From NCBI GenBank assembly GCA_019671005.1, contig CM033752.1, forward strand, positions 20,530,969 to 20,594,968: a stretch of 64,000 nt of DNA, written 5' to 3'. A program made the translations under genes and the position numbers. The stretch comes from Hibiscus mutabilis. Its lineage: Eukaryota > Streptophyta > Magnoliopsida > Malvales > Malvaceae. Positions 31,748 through 42,710 of this stretch are shown here, piece after piece (the first letter of the stretch is position 1; every line of letters begins with the position of its first letter). A model generated the notes under the pieces. It made no database searches and was not told the origin of the DNA. It worked only from the letters and a program-made list of their open reading frames with translations.

Positions 31748-33280
31748 TTACTCCGAGAGTTCGTCATCGTAGATGATTAGTTTCTTTTTGGTTGGTGTCT
31801 TGATTCTCTTACTTGAACGCGATGGTTGTTTTCTTGTTGCCGGTGGTGGAATCGATCCTCGTACGGGGTTGTCCTCATCGTCCTCTTCATCAGTGTTATT
31901 GGCTTTTCGCTTGGAGGATTCAATTGGTGCGGTCTTTGTTGGTGCAATGGAGGACTCGTTCGAATCTAAAAAATCAGAAAATGATTCTGTAGGAATTGAT
32001 TCGGGCATATGTGCTTTACCTTTGGCTTTTGCAGTGGTTGCCGGGATGTCTTTTGCTTTGGTTGCCGTGGCATCAGCTTGTGCAGGCACGATGTAGGTTG
32101 CCGCGGCATCATCTATTGCGGTTGTCGTGGCGACTACTTCATTGGGTGCCGGGGCAAGGATCTCAGCAGGAAAGATTGGGAACGGCACGCGATTGTCCGA
32201 GTACTTTTCTAGGATGACTTGGGTGATGGCATTGTTGTGCTCCTTCATGTACCGCATGAACATTAGTTGCCGGTCTTCAATTTGCCTTAGGTGGCTCACC
32301 AATGGTTGCAAGAGTGCTTCAAAGTGTCCTGGGGTTGATGGCCGAGTTGCCCGGGCGTTAGGTGCTTGGGCATTAGGGATTGCCAGGGAGGTAGGAGTTG
32401 CAGCGGCAATTGGAGGCCTTGAAGATTTTCCCGGTGCCTCTCCCATTAGCTTTTGGATTTGTGCTTGATTCCAACCGGACTTTGGTAGGGCCTTTTCATC
32501 GGTGGACTCACTTGGGACATGCATCTCCTTGCAAAGATTAGAAATTAAGCAAGGGAAGAAAAGAGAACCCTTATCTTTTGAGCTACATACAAAAATCTCA
32601 TCACAAATAATTTTTCCAATGTTAATGATGCAATTATGCAAAATAGAATGTATGAGCAAAAGACGTGGTATATCAACGGTAGTATTGTGTGTGGTGGGCA
32701 TTAAAGAAGTTTTAACAAACTTATTCCATAGTTTTGCCTCGGGTTTAAGCCGAAGGCAATTTATCGTGCCCTTGTATTTACCGTCGTTCCAATGAGTTCC
32801 CGGTTGAGTGAGTTCTTGAAGCACCTTGTCGAGTTGCTTGGGCGTGATTTGATCAACGAAGGCTTGATGCTCGTCCTTCTCAATATAAAGCCCGTAAAAG
32901 GTGTTGACGTTTTCGGGGCTTATGAGTATGGCCTTGTCACGAACAACAACATAAGGATTATCCGAGTCAGGTGAGTGAGCATAGAATTCTCTTACCCATA
33001 AGATGTTACCCGGTTCCGGTTGATGGCAAAAGATTTGCCACTTTTGATGTGCAATCCTCTCGAAGATGAATGGTTCAAGGCCGAAATCTTGATGAGAGTT
33101 GGAGTATTCAAAGCCTTGTTCTTCATGAATCTTCCGGCTTTCAAACTTGGAGTGAAATCTTTCTTGAACCACCGGTGTAGCAAACTTCTTGTATCTTGGT
33201 TCTTTGGAGGAACTTGGATGAACTAAAAATTTAATTTTGGATGCCATGGATGATCTTGGTTGTGAGTTTTGTAAAAACAA
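31748..33280 (-). CDS. Extra 3' ORF of the Athila-type element (putative plant transposon protein domain)
   Basis: 510 residues, the only long uninterrupted ORF of the element, in the position where Athila elements carry an env-like ORF. The better start may be the second Met (MASKIKFLV, at 33,247). Residues about 80-260 resemble the plant 'putative plant transposon protein' domain (Transposase_32 type): ILWVREFYAHSPDSDNPYVV, ISPENVNTFYGLY, TINCLRLKPEAKLWNKFV, PTTHNTTVDIPRLLLIHSIL, ICDEIFVCS. Residues about 290-440 are low-complexity Ala/Thr/Pro-rich and contain the GTTGCC-type DNA repeats. The tail is acidic then basic (KRKANNTDEEDDED, RKQPSRSSKRIKTPTKKK), a likely nuclear localisation signal. 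No signal peptide or clear membrane segment is visible, so a true envelope role is unsupported. Confidence 0.85.
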   Translation of the reverse strand: MFLQNSQPRSSMASKIKFLVHPSSSKEPRYKKFATPVVQERFHSKFESRKIHEEQGFEYSNSHQDFGLEPFIFERIAHQKWQIFCHQPEPGNILWVREFYAHSPDSDNPYVVVRDKAILISPENVNTFYGLYIEKDEHQAFVDQITPKQLDKVLQELTQPGTHWNDGKYKGTINCLRLKPEAKLWNKFVKTSLMPTTHNTTVDIPRLLLIHSILHNCIINIGKIICDEIFVCSSKDKGSLFFPCLISNLCKEMHVPSESTDEKALPKSGWNQAQIQKLMGEAPGKSSRPPIAAATPTSLAIPNAQAPNARATRPSTPGHFEALLQPLVSHLRQIEDRQLMFMRYMKEHNNAITQVILEKYSDNRVPFPIFPAEILAPAPNEVVATTTAIDDAAATYIVPAQADATATKAKDIPATTAKAKGKAHMPESIPTESFSDFLDSNESSIAPTKTAPIESSKRKANNTDEEDDEDNPVRGSIPPPATRKQPSRSSKRIKTPTKKKLIIYDDELSE

Positions 33281-33788
33281 ATAAAAGAAAAGAAACTAAA
33301 AAGTTGTAAGATAAAAGTAGGAATAGGTTAAGGTTGATGGGTTTTATAGAAAAGATAGGTGGTAAATATGGTGGGTGGGATTAGGGGGAAAACAAAAAAA
33401 AAGTTTTGGTTTAGGGAGAGGGTGACGGCAAAGGGGGGTTTGATTAGGGTAAATTGGAGGCTTTATATAAGCCTTCGATTCAACCCATTAGTTTCCTTGT
33501 TGAAGATGTTTTCCTTCTTGGATTAAAATTCCTCTTTATCTTGAACTTTTTTTCCCTACAATTCAAAGACAAATCAAATAAGGATTAAAATTAAAGATAA
33601 ACTAATAAAGAAAATAAATAAAGATGTGTAATGCGATTCTTAAACTTAAAAAGATAAATAAATAAAAAAATCTATCCTAAAGAATAATAGTAATCGGAAA
33701 TAATAATAATAAAAAATATAGTTCGTAAAATAAAATAACAATAAAAAAAGAATAAAAATAAAAATAAAATATCAAAGGGAGAGCATGC
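33281..33788. other. Spacer between pol and the extra ORF
   Basis: About 500 bases of AT-rich DNA inside the Athila-type element, with A-rich runs at 33,600-33,770. No gene seen. It could hold a promoter or splice acceptor for the extra ORF; neither is demonstrable. Confidence 0.5.
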
Positions 33789-34931
33789 TCATGCATCTCC
33801 TAAGTTGACCACTTCTTTGTTACGTTCCACATGGGCACCATTGTAGTGTTTCAATCTTTGTCCATTAACTTTGAATTCATGTTTGTCAGTGATGGACTTG
33901 ATTATCACGACACCATGGGAGAATGGTTTGACAACTTCGAATGGTCCCGACCATCTTGATTTTAGCTTTCCCGGGAAAAGTTTTAGCCGAGAATTGAATA
34001 AGAGAACTAGTTGCCCTGGTGTGAATTACCGTGGCAATAGTTTCTTGTCATGCCATCACTTTGTTTTCTCCTTGTAGATTCGTGCATTGTTATAGGCGAG
34101 TGCACAGAATTCTTCTATCTCATTGAGGTCCAACAAACGCTTTTGTCCGACACTTTCCCAATCCATATTCACGGTCTTGATTGCCCAGTATGCCTTGTGT
34201 TCGATTTCCACCGGTAGATGGCATGTTTTGCCATAGACAAGTCGAAAGGGGGACATACCTAAGGGTGTTTTGAATGCAGTGCGATATGCCTAAAGTGCGT
34301 CATCTAGTCTTAATGACCAATCCTTCATAGAGAGATTTACAACTTTCTCGAGTATACCTTTCAATTCCCGGTTGGAAATTTCTGCTTGCCCGTTGGTTTG
34401 TGGGTGATATGCCGTGGCGATCTTGTGTGATAAGCCGAAGCGTTGCAACATCTTGGCAATAAGTCTGTTGTTAAAATGCTTGCCTTCGTCACTGATAATT
34501 GCTCTCGGCATCCCAAACCGTGTAAATATATTTTTCTGCAAGAATCGTTGCACAGTCTTGGAATCGTTGTTGGGAACTGCAGCTGCCTCAACCCATTTAG
34601 ACACGTAGTCGACGGCAAGTAGAATGTAGAGGTTGCCAAATGAAGATGGGAAAGGTCCCATAAAATTGACCCCCCATACATCGAACAATTCCACCTCGAT
34701 GATGTTCTGGAGTGGCATCTCATGTCGTCTAGAGATATTGCCCGTCCTCTGGCAACGATCACATTGCTTGTAAAAGTCTTGGGCATCTTTGTACAATGTT
34801 GGGCAATACAAACTTGATTGCAAAACTTTGGCCGTGGTACGAGTTCCTCCAAAATGTCCTCCATAGGGTGAAGAATGGCATTGCCGGAGTACATTTTGGT
34901 ACTCTTCTTCAGGGACACATCGGCGTATAAC
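33789..34931 (-). pseudogene. Athila-type integrase
   Basis: Reading down the minus strand, the H2C2 zinc-binding part is intact (QCHSSPYGGH ... QCDRCQR). The core follows: WGVNFMGPFPSSFGNLYILL, KWVEAAAVPNNDSK, RFGMPRAIISDEGKHF, TAYHPQTNGQAEISNRELKG. The first catalytic Asp, normally in WGxDFMGPFP, is Asn here (GAT/GAC to AAT). The second Asp (ISDEG) and the Glu (GQAEISN) are present. A stop at about 34,288-34,290 separates the core from SPFRLVYGKTCHLPVEIEHK. The C-terminal part runs to a TGA at 33,789-33,791. Catalysis should be lost. Confidence 0.88.
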
Positions 34932-35658
34932 CTAATCTGCACATTGTTTAAACAAAAGGGGCTCGTCCCAAAAGTAATGCTTAGCATCATGGAGGAACCG
35001 TTTCTTTCCTTGGTGAGTAATGCCATAAGGTAAAATACCACAAACAAGGAAATTAACTAAATCCGCGTACCAGGGTATTGCCGAGGCATGTGCTGCCGTG
35101 GTGACTGCTCCCAAAATTGCCGAGGCGTGCGCGTCAAAGGCTGCTGCGGCGTCGAGAGTTGCTGAGGCGTGCACGTCCATGGTTGCCGGGGCATCGAGGG
35201 TTGCCGAGGCATGCGCGTCCATGGTTGCCGAGGCAACTAAAAGTTGTTCATCCGGGAATGCATCACATATCTCTAGATCCGCGTCCTCCTCCCTATTGCG
35301 TTCTAAACGTGATAAGTGATCGGCCAATTGATTTTCTGTTCCTTTCCTGTCTTTAATTTCAATATCAAATTCTTGTAAAAGTAATATCCAAAGAATCAAA
35401 CGAGGTTTGGCATCCTTTTTAGCAAATAGATATTTGATTGCCGAATGGTCCGTATGAACAATTACCTTTGTACCAATCAAATAGGATCAGAACTTGTCAA
35501 ATGCGAAAACTACAGGTAGTAACTCTTTCTCCGTTGTTGTGTAATTCACTTGAGCAGTATTAAGAGTTTTACTAGCGTAGTATATCACATGGAAGGTCTT
35601 ACCTGTGCGTTGGCCTAGGACTGCTCCTACCGCGAAATCACTTGCATCACACATGAGC
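34932..35658 (-). pseudogene. Athila-type RNase H with repeat-rich linker
   Basis: RNase H motifs include FHVIYYASKTLN, YTTTEKELLPVVFAFDKF, TKVIVHTDHSAIKYLFAKKD and NQLADHLSRLE. A stop just before SYLIGTK (near 35,485) and disruption of the first motif at 35,640 break it. After LSRLERNREEDADLEICDAF comes a 50-60 residue Ala/Ser/Thr linker of repeated SATxDAHA-type units, encoded by GTTGCCGAGGCA-type DNA repeats (35,060-35,240). It then joins the integrase. Confidence 0.85.
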
Positions 35659-37681
35659 TCAAAAGGTAGCGTCCAATCTGGTGGAACGACAATGGGTGCC
35701 GAGGTAAGCTTTTCCTTTAAGGTTTCGAATACTTAGGGTGCAAGAATCATCAAAATCGAAGACTTTATCCTGTTCAAGCAAATTGCACAAGGGTTTAGTG
35801 ATTTTAGAAAAATTATGAATGAACCTCCTGTAAAAACCTGCATGTCTAAGAAAGCTTTGAATTCCTTTAACCGAACTTGGTGGGGGTAATCTCTCGATCA
35901 CGTCCACCTTGGCTTTGTCTACTTCAATTCCCTTGGATGAAATCTTGTGGCTGAGCACTATTCCTTCATCTACCATAAAATGGCTTTTCTCCCAATTGAG
36001 GACTAAATCAGTTTCTTCACATCTTGCCAACACCTTCTCTAAATTGCAGAGGCAACTGTCGAAGTCATTACCAAAAACAGAAAAATCATCCATGAAGATC
36101 TCAAGGAAGTCTTCGACCATGTCTGAAAGGAGTGCCATCATGCATCTTTGGAAGGTTGCCGGGGCGTTACACAATCGGAACGGCATCCTTTGGAAAGCAT
36201 AAGTACCGTATGGGCATGTGAATGTTGTCTTTTCTTGATCTTCTGGTGCTATGGCAATTTGATTGTAACCTGAATAACCATCAAGAAAACAATAAAAGGG
36301 TTTACCTGCAAGACGGTCAAGCATTTGATCAATAAAGGGTAATGGGAAGTGACCTTTCCTAGTGGCTTTGTTTAGCTTTCGATAATCCATACAAACCCTC
36401 CAACCGGTCACAGTCCTGGTTGGAATGAGTTCATTATACCTCACTTTTTCGGTACACATTGTACCGGACTTACCCATGTACTATCACATATAGGGTATAT
36501 AATGCCGGCGTCAATCCACTTGATGATTTCTTTCATTACAACCCCTTTCATGGCATGATTCAGTCTCCTCTGGGCCTCAATTGAAGGTTTGTGATCATCT
36601 TCCAACAAAATCTTGTGCATGCACACTGCCGGGCTAATTCCCTTCAAGTTGGCAATTGTCCATCCTATTACCTTTTTGTGTAGCTTCAACATTTTTATCA
36701 GCTTCTTTTTCTGCTCAGGCTGTAACTTAGGAGAAATAATTATAGGCAATGTATTATCGGTTCCTAAGTATGCATATTTTAGTTGCTCTGGCAATTGTTT
36801 CAACTCAAGAATTGGTGGTTGTTCAGTAGAGGGTTTTTCGAGCTTACCTTCCTTACCTGAGTAATCCAGTGGTTCAAAGTATGTACCTGGTTGATTTACT
36901 AGCCAATTTGCCTCTTCTTGTTGTTCCTCATCGACCGGTTCTTCATACTCCTCAGGTTCCTCTTGATCGGCAATGTAGTTGCCGAGGCAACGAAGTTCAT
37001 CGTCGAAGTTAAACTCTGCCATGGCATGAAGAAGTTGGAATTCTTCGGGATCATCGGCATGCCTTAGTGTTTGGAACACATTTAGTTTAACTTGCTGGTC
37101 ATTCACCCTCATTGTGAGTTCTCCCTTTTCAACATCGATCAAGGTTCTCCCTGTTGCTAGGAATGGTCTCCCGAGAATGATAGGTGCATGCTCATCTGCT
37201 TCACAATCCAAAACAATAAAGTCAGCGGGAAAAATATATTTATCAACTTTTACCAGTATGTCCTCGATTTTCCCTCTGGATGCACATAGGATCTGTCGGC
37301 TAGCTGTAGCATAACTGCTGTAGGTCTTGCCTTCCCGATTCCTAGTTTCTGGAAAACTGATTTAGGCATCAAGTTTATGCTAGCCCCAAGGTCGCATAAT
37401 GCTTTCCTGACATAGTGATTTCCAATGGAACAGGGTATTGTGAAACATCCGGGATCCTTCAACTTGGGTGGCATACGATTGTGCAACATTGCCATGCATC
37501 CCTCTGTTGCGGCAACTGTTTCAAACTCTCCTAGCCTTGTTCTCTTGGACACAATGTCTTTAAGAAACTTGGCATAGTTTGGCATTTGTTCAATTGCTTC
37601 CACCAATGGCAAGTTGATGTGGACTTGCTTTAGGATATCAAGAAACTTCTTGAATTGATATTCTTGCTTTTGTCGCTTCAA
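35659..37681 (-). pseudogene. Athila-type protease and reverse transcriptase
   Basis: The protease segment carries the active site in ALCDLGASINLMP (DLGA in place of the usual DTG or DSG), then ILGRPFLATGRTLIDVEKGE. RT follows: WVSPVQCVPKK, VCMDYRKLNKATRKGHFPLP, FYCFLDGYSGYNQI, YGTYAFQRMPFRLCNAPATF, the catalytic FMDDFSVFG and GIQSFLRHAGFYRRF. Frame changes occur between protease and RT near 37,240 and within RT between PKK and VRYNELIP at about 36,450-36,475. The domains themselves look nearly complete, consistent with recent inactivation. Confidence 0.9.
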
Positions 37682-39344
37682 CCTTTGTGGGAATGATGGT
37701 GGAAGTCGGATATCTTCGATCCTTTCATTGGTTTGGAACCTAATTGACGGTATTGCCGGGACAACTGGAGTTGCCGAGGCATTATCAACTGGGGTTGCCG
37801 AGGCATGCTCATCACAAGTTGCTGAAGCATCCTTATCGTTGGTTGCCGAGGCATGCTTATTGCCGAGGTAATTCTTGGTTTAGCATCTGAGGCTTTGCCG
37901 CTAGGTTCGTCTTGATCTTTTTGTGGAGTTTTATTTGATGAGTGGGTTTGAGCTTCTCTAAGTTGTTGGCCACTTCTAGTGGTGATTGCCTTACATTGCT
38001 CATGGCCAGTTCCTCTTGCGACTTTAGTATCGCTAGGTAAACCTCCTTGCGGTCTAGTATTAAGATTTTGAGCAAACTGTCCGACTTGATTTTCCAATGA
38101 TTTGATTGCCGCCTCTTGGTTTTGCAATCTCATCTCGGTCCTGTTAATAAAAGCATCAATTCTTTTTATGAATTTACTATTCTCAGCCATATAAGATTCA
38201 GTTTTCATCATAAAAGTATTTAGAGAATTTTCCAAAGAACTGGATGTTGTCGGTTGTTGCTGCGGCAACTGTTGCCGTGGCATATTCTGCTAGAATCCCG
38301 ATGCTTGTGCATTCTGATTGTTCTGGTTTAGAGCATTGTTGGGATTACTTCATGAAAAATTCGGGTGCTTCTTCCAAGCTGGATTGTATGTATTGGACAT
38401 CACATTGTTGTCTCGATTGTAATTCCCCACGTAGAAGCTGGATTCCGAATTCTGCATACATTCAGAAGAATCATGGTTATCACCACATAACTCACAAAAA
38501 GAATCCATTACCTTGACTTCATGTGTGTTGTTTGGTTTTTGCATGTTCTGGACCATCTTGGTTAAAGTGGCCAATTGTGCCAAAATTGAATCTGATGATC
38601 CTAGTTCATGTATTGTGGCTTGGCGTCTAACTCCTCTTCTAGTAGAGGGGAATTGATAATCATTCTTGGTCAGCCTGTTTAGAATTTGCATTGCTTTCTC
38701 CGGTGACTTATCTAAGAGTATGCCGTTTACCGAGGCATCTAGCATCGTCCTTGTTGGTGTATTCACGGCATTGTAAAACATTGTTACTTGAGTCCACACC
38801 GGGAATCTGTGTAGGGGCATTTGTGTAGAAGTTCTCTATATCGCTCCCAAGCCTCGTACATGGATTCATCATCTGCCTGCTGAAAAGAAGTAATGTCGTT
38901 ACGAAGCTTATCAGTCAATTTTGTAGGATTAAACCGAGCAAGGAAATCACAACAAAGATCGGTCTAAGATGCTATTGATCCGGCATGAATGCTATTCAAC
39001 CATGCTTTCACCCTATCCCTCAGTGAATAGGGGAATAATCTTAATCGTAAAACATCGGGGGTGACTCCGTGTATTTTGAACGAGTTGCAAATCTCGAGGA
39101 AAGATTTCAGATGTTGCCGTGCATCTTCAGTTGCTGAGCCGCCAAATTGACCAATTGTGTTGCTCATATTAAACATTACCGGTTTCAACTCAAAGTGGTC
39201 GGCTTCTATTTCAGGTGCGACAACTCCTGGATTAAGTCCATCAAGATCTTCTTCAAGATAGTCTCGAATAGTTCTGTTTCGTGCAAGAATCACTCCTCCT
39301 CCTGCTGGAACATCTTGATTCATATTACCATCTTGATTAGCCAT
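37678..39344 (-). pseudogene. Athila-type gag
   Basis: Begins MANQDGNMNQDVPAGGGVIL. The retrotransposon gag core follows with FNMSNTIGQFGG, DARQHLKSFLEICNSFKIHG and LRLRLFPYSLRDRVKAWLNS. A TAG/TAA-type stop lies at about 38,962, after GSIAS; the frame continues with CDFLARFNPTKLTD. A Cys/His patch CELCGDNHDSSEC resembles the Athila zinc knuckle. The coiled-coil C-terminal part (NQEAAIKSLENQVGQFAQNL, CKAITTRSGQQL) is in a separate open stretch. Stops near 38,350 and 38,284 also interrupt. Three or four lesions in total. Confidence 0.88.
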
Positions 39345-39535
39345 TGCTACTCTTATCCTTCGTCTAAGTCTTTATAAGGTTCGTTCGATTTCTAGATCAA
39401 AGGGATATTCTGGTGTAATCGGTCTCGCCCTGGTCATATACCAATGCAAAACCAAAGTTTGTTACCCCTTTGATTCTTAAACAAGAAAAGTAAAAAGAAA
39501 GTGCAAGAAAATAAAAACAACGTCGCTATTGCCAA

Positions 39536-39553
39536 TCCCCGACAACGGCGCCA
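39536..39553 (-). other. Primer-binding site, tRNA-Asp type
   Basis: On the minus strand TGGCGCCGTTGTCGGGGA lies a few bases after the 5' LTR. It is complementary to the 3' end of plant tRNA-Asp with one mismatch. This is the characteristic Athila/Tat first-strand primer site. About 190 bases of leader separate it from the gag start. Confidence 0.9.
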
Positions 39554-39559
39554 AAAACT

Positions 39560-41102
39560 TGTTGCGCGTAATAAGTGCTACGCAATTGTGCAAGTATACA
39601 CGTTGCAAGTTATAGTATAAAAGATATCGTCTCCACAGCGATTGGTGCCACTTCAAGAATCTAGTCTCTTGCACTGTAAAAAGTAAAAACACAAATAAAT
39701 GATTATAGGAGTTTTAACTAATAACTAATCTAGAAAGCAATAAAGTAAAAGAAAAGATGAGATCAAATGAGAGAGATAGGCCAGGTTATCGTGAGTTGAG
39801 GTGTGATAGCCGATTGGATCGTCTTGGTAAAAGAGTGCACGGGCAACTCAGTTGCCGTGACAACTTGCACAACGGGGTTGCCTTGGCAACTAATCGATGG
39901 TTGCCTGGGCAACTACTTGGGCATCTGGGCAGCAACCTTCAAGGTTCGGCAGAGCGTTCTTCAATGGTTTCTTCTTATCCCTAAGTCGAAACTCTAGCTA
40001 CTTGTGCATGCCTTGATAATACATCCCTGCGTGAATCAAGGGTGAACAACAACCAATCTTGCGCTCCTCTTAGCCGTTGAAATCCTTGACTTATTCCTAA
40101 GCCGGATTTTACCATCAATAGATTGAATAAAGATCATATTCATTCGTTTCTTGAATCTAACTCTCCCGATATTAGATAAATAGATGAAATCACGAGATCC
40201 TCTCCCAATTCACTCACAAACAAGAATAAGAACAAGGAATGAATAAACCTTGAATAGAAAAGTGCAAACTCTTATTTCCTAAACAAAAACCAATAGTTTC
40301 TCACAACCACAAAACACAATAACCATAACAAATAGATTTAGTTCATGGCTAGGTTCCAAAGAAACACAAGATAAATAATCCCTAGCATGAACCCAATCGA
40401 ACAAGAAAGAAAAAGATGAAGAAGGAGGCTTGTAGAAATCCTCCTTGCCCTAGATGCTTGTCGAAAATTGTCTCCTCTTGCCCTCTTTGGTGTTGTCGAA
40501 ATTCCCCTCTCTTCCTCTCTTCAAAGTTGACGATATGGCCTCTTATTTATAGGGCTAGGTCAAAGTCCTTCTTTGAGGAGGAAGTTAAGTTGGAATTAAA
40601 TTATCTTTAAAGAATATAATTCTTTATTATAATTATATTCCTACTAGAACTTCTCCTATCTTCTTGGAATTTAATTCTTCTTTAATCTCTTCATGGAAAT
40701 CAAATTCCTTTGGGATTGGGCTTTGCTCCACGTCATCTTGGGCTTGTCTAGTCACCAATTTCGACTACCATATCACCTTTGCTCTTGTCGACAATTGCCC
40801 TGGAAACTGGCTCGGCGTCTCCTTCATGCATTGCCCTGGCAACTAGCTCGGCATCTCCTTCATGTATTGCCCTGGCAACTAGCTCTAACCTTGCTTTGGC
40901 AAGTGATCATACACATACACACAAAGCACACCAAAGCAGCATCTTTTCCCACAAAAACTACCAAGTTAAGTAATCAAGCTCAACGATGGAAGGAAACATG
41001 GATTAATGCATGAATGGCTAATTATGCAACTAATATGAGCCTAAGTCTAACAATAATATGAGTAAAAAGGGTAAGAAAAATAGTACTTTTGAACACTTAT
41101 CA
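39560..41102 (-). repeat. Athila-type element 5' LTR
   Basis: The upstream LTR in the element's own orientation. It matches 29,342-30,897 with a few per cent visible differences. GTTGCC-NN-GGCAAC palindromes lie at 39,877 and 39,900, and the 36-base tandem array at 40,794-40,880. Followed by the target duplication CCACA at 41,103-41,107. Confidence 0.93.
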
Positions 41103-42710
41103 CCACATCTACTCACTATTTTACTTATGCATCAAACCAAACCAGTTTCCAATACAATAAACCATGTATTCTAGTATTCTCAAAACTCTTTTCATAAATC
41201 ATTTGTCATACTCAATAATCATCACATATGATCATTTGCAACATCTCTCATTTCTAAAACATGCATATAATAGTTGGTAATCCAAATCATAATCATGTGC
41301 ATGAGATTGTATTTTGCAAAACCAAAAACGAGAGCGAGAACATCCAATACTTACTTCCAAGCTTAGACAAGTGTTTCCAACATAATCTAAACTCCCAAAA
41401 ATCATATTCAAATCTTTATAAAATAGTAAACCACGTTTCCACTCATCGAAAACACAATGCTCCACTTGATGATGCGAAATCAAGCTTCCGAAGCCTCCAG
41501 AGCCTCTCCAAAAGACGAAGGATCTGTCTCCCCTATTTTACCCACACAAAAACAGAGGATTAATGCATTTCCATGCATCTCTAAACCCAACAACACATCT
41601 TCTCAACTTTGCCTCACTAAAAACCATTAAACACTTCCTTAACACAATCTAAATCATCACCAAACTCAACCTAAACAAAGCCTAGCCATAACCTAACGAT
41701 TTTAACATCTTAACATCATCAATTACCATCCAAAAACAACAATATATCAACCTTATATCTCCAACAACCCTTCAACACCAAGATCACATCAAATCTAACT
41801 ATTTACAACCTAGAAAATTAGCAATTCACTTAGTTTTAGGATTCCTTTTATTAATCTCTTCTCATAGCATCAAAACATACCTTACATGTGATCTAAATCA
41901 ATTAGAATCAACACAAATCAGATCCACTATCAAGATTCATCAAATTTCTTATCAAAACTCAATTAAAACCTCTTAGCCATGATTTAGTTATCAACACAAA
42001 ACAAAAAAATCAATTATAAAGGATCAAGAACTTGGTAATTTTAGTAAAAAACCTTTAATTAGAGGAGAGAAAAAAATTACTTCTAATTGCTGATTTCCCC
42101 CTTAATTTGCAAGATTTGAGTGAAATCCCCAAGAAAGCAAATAGGATTTGGTGTAGAAATCAAATGAATCAATTAAGAAATCAAGATGAAATAAAAAAGG
42201 AATAGTTCCTGAGCATTTTAGAGTAAAATTGATAGTTTGGATACTGAGAAAAGTTGAGAGTAAAAGTAGTTACATAAGCAAATAAATTTGGCTATTAAAA
42301 ATCTTTTTAATCAAATCTATTTTATTTTTATATACTTGCCCTTTTAAAACCATTTAAAAATAGCCTAAATTAAAAGAAAAAAATATGATTAAAAATGTTG
42401 GTAAATTAGCTCCTTAAAGATTCTAAATTTTGACCCTTTTACGATTTTGTCACCAAAACAGTTATGAAAACTTTACATTTTAGTCACCAAACCAAAATGT
42501 CCCAAAATTCGATTTTATTTCTTCAAATTGATTTTCTCGAAACCCTTAGAATATTAATTAAACATTTTCTAATATTTTCCATATTTTATTTTAGCCAAAA
42601 ACAATTTATTTTGAATTAATTACCAAAACTAGCTCGAATCGCCTAATTCAGTTCCCCCGAATCTTCTAATCGATCTAGCTAACATCTAGACCCAAATTCG
42701 GGACGTTACA

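Larger units (their letters stand above)
29342..41102 (-). mobile_element. Complete Athila-type Ty3/gypsy retrotransposon, 11.76 kb
   Basis: Two near-identical LTRs of 1,556 and 1,543 bp bound the element (TGTTATGCG/TGTTGCGCG starts, CACTTATCA ends in plus orientation). The five-base duplication CCACA lies at 29,337-29,341 and 41,103-41,107. On the minus strand the order is 5' LTR, PBS for tRNA-Asp, gag, protease, RT, RNase H, integrase, an extra 510-codon ORF, polypurine tract, 3' LTR. The PBS and extra 3' ORF fit the Athila lineage. gag-pol has a few stops and shifts, so it is not autonomous now. High LTR similarity implies a relatively recent insertion into the LTR of chromovirus B. Confidence 0.93.
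27621..42710 (-). mobile_element. 3' LTR of chromovirus B (Tekay/Del type), split by the Athila insertion
   Basis: In plus coordinates it starts TGTAACCCCTTGACC and ends GGGACGTTACA. These are the complements of an LTR with TGTAACGTCC...GGGGTTACA termini. Removing the Athila element (29,342-41,102) and one CCACA leaves about 3.3 kb, close to the 3.5-3.6 kb LTRs at 46,550 and 54,441, with which it shares the end blocks. Just beyond 42,710 lies the polypurine-type GGGAGAGT and the chromodomain end of B pol. It carries the GTACCGATAC-type repeat cluster at 28,049-28,275. Confidence 0.82.

Noticed and set aside
31748..33280. Calling the 510-codon ORF an envelope gene
   Set aside because: No signal peptide or clear transmembrane segment, and the basic tail suggests a nuclear protein; only its position is env-like.
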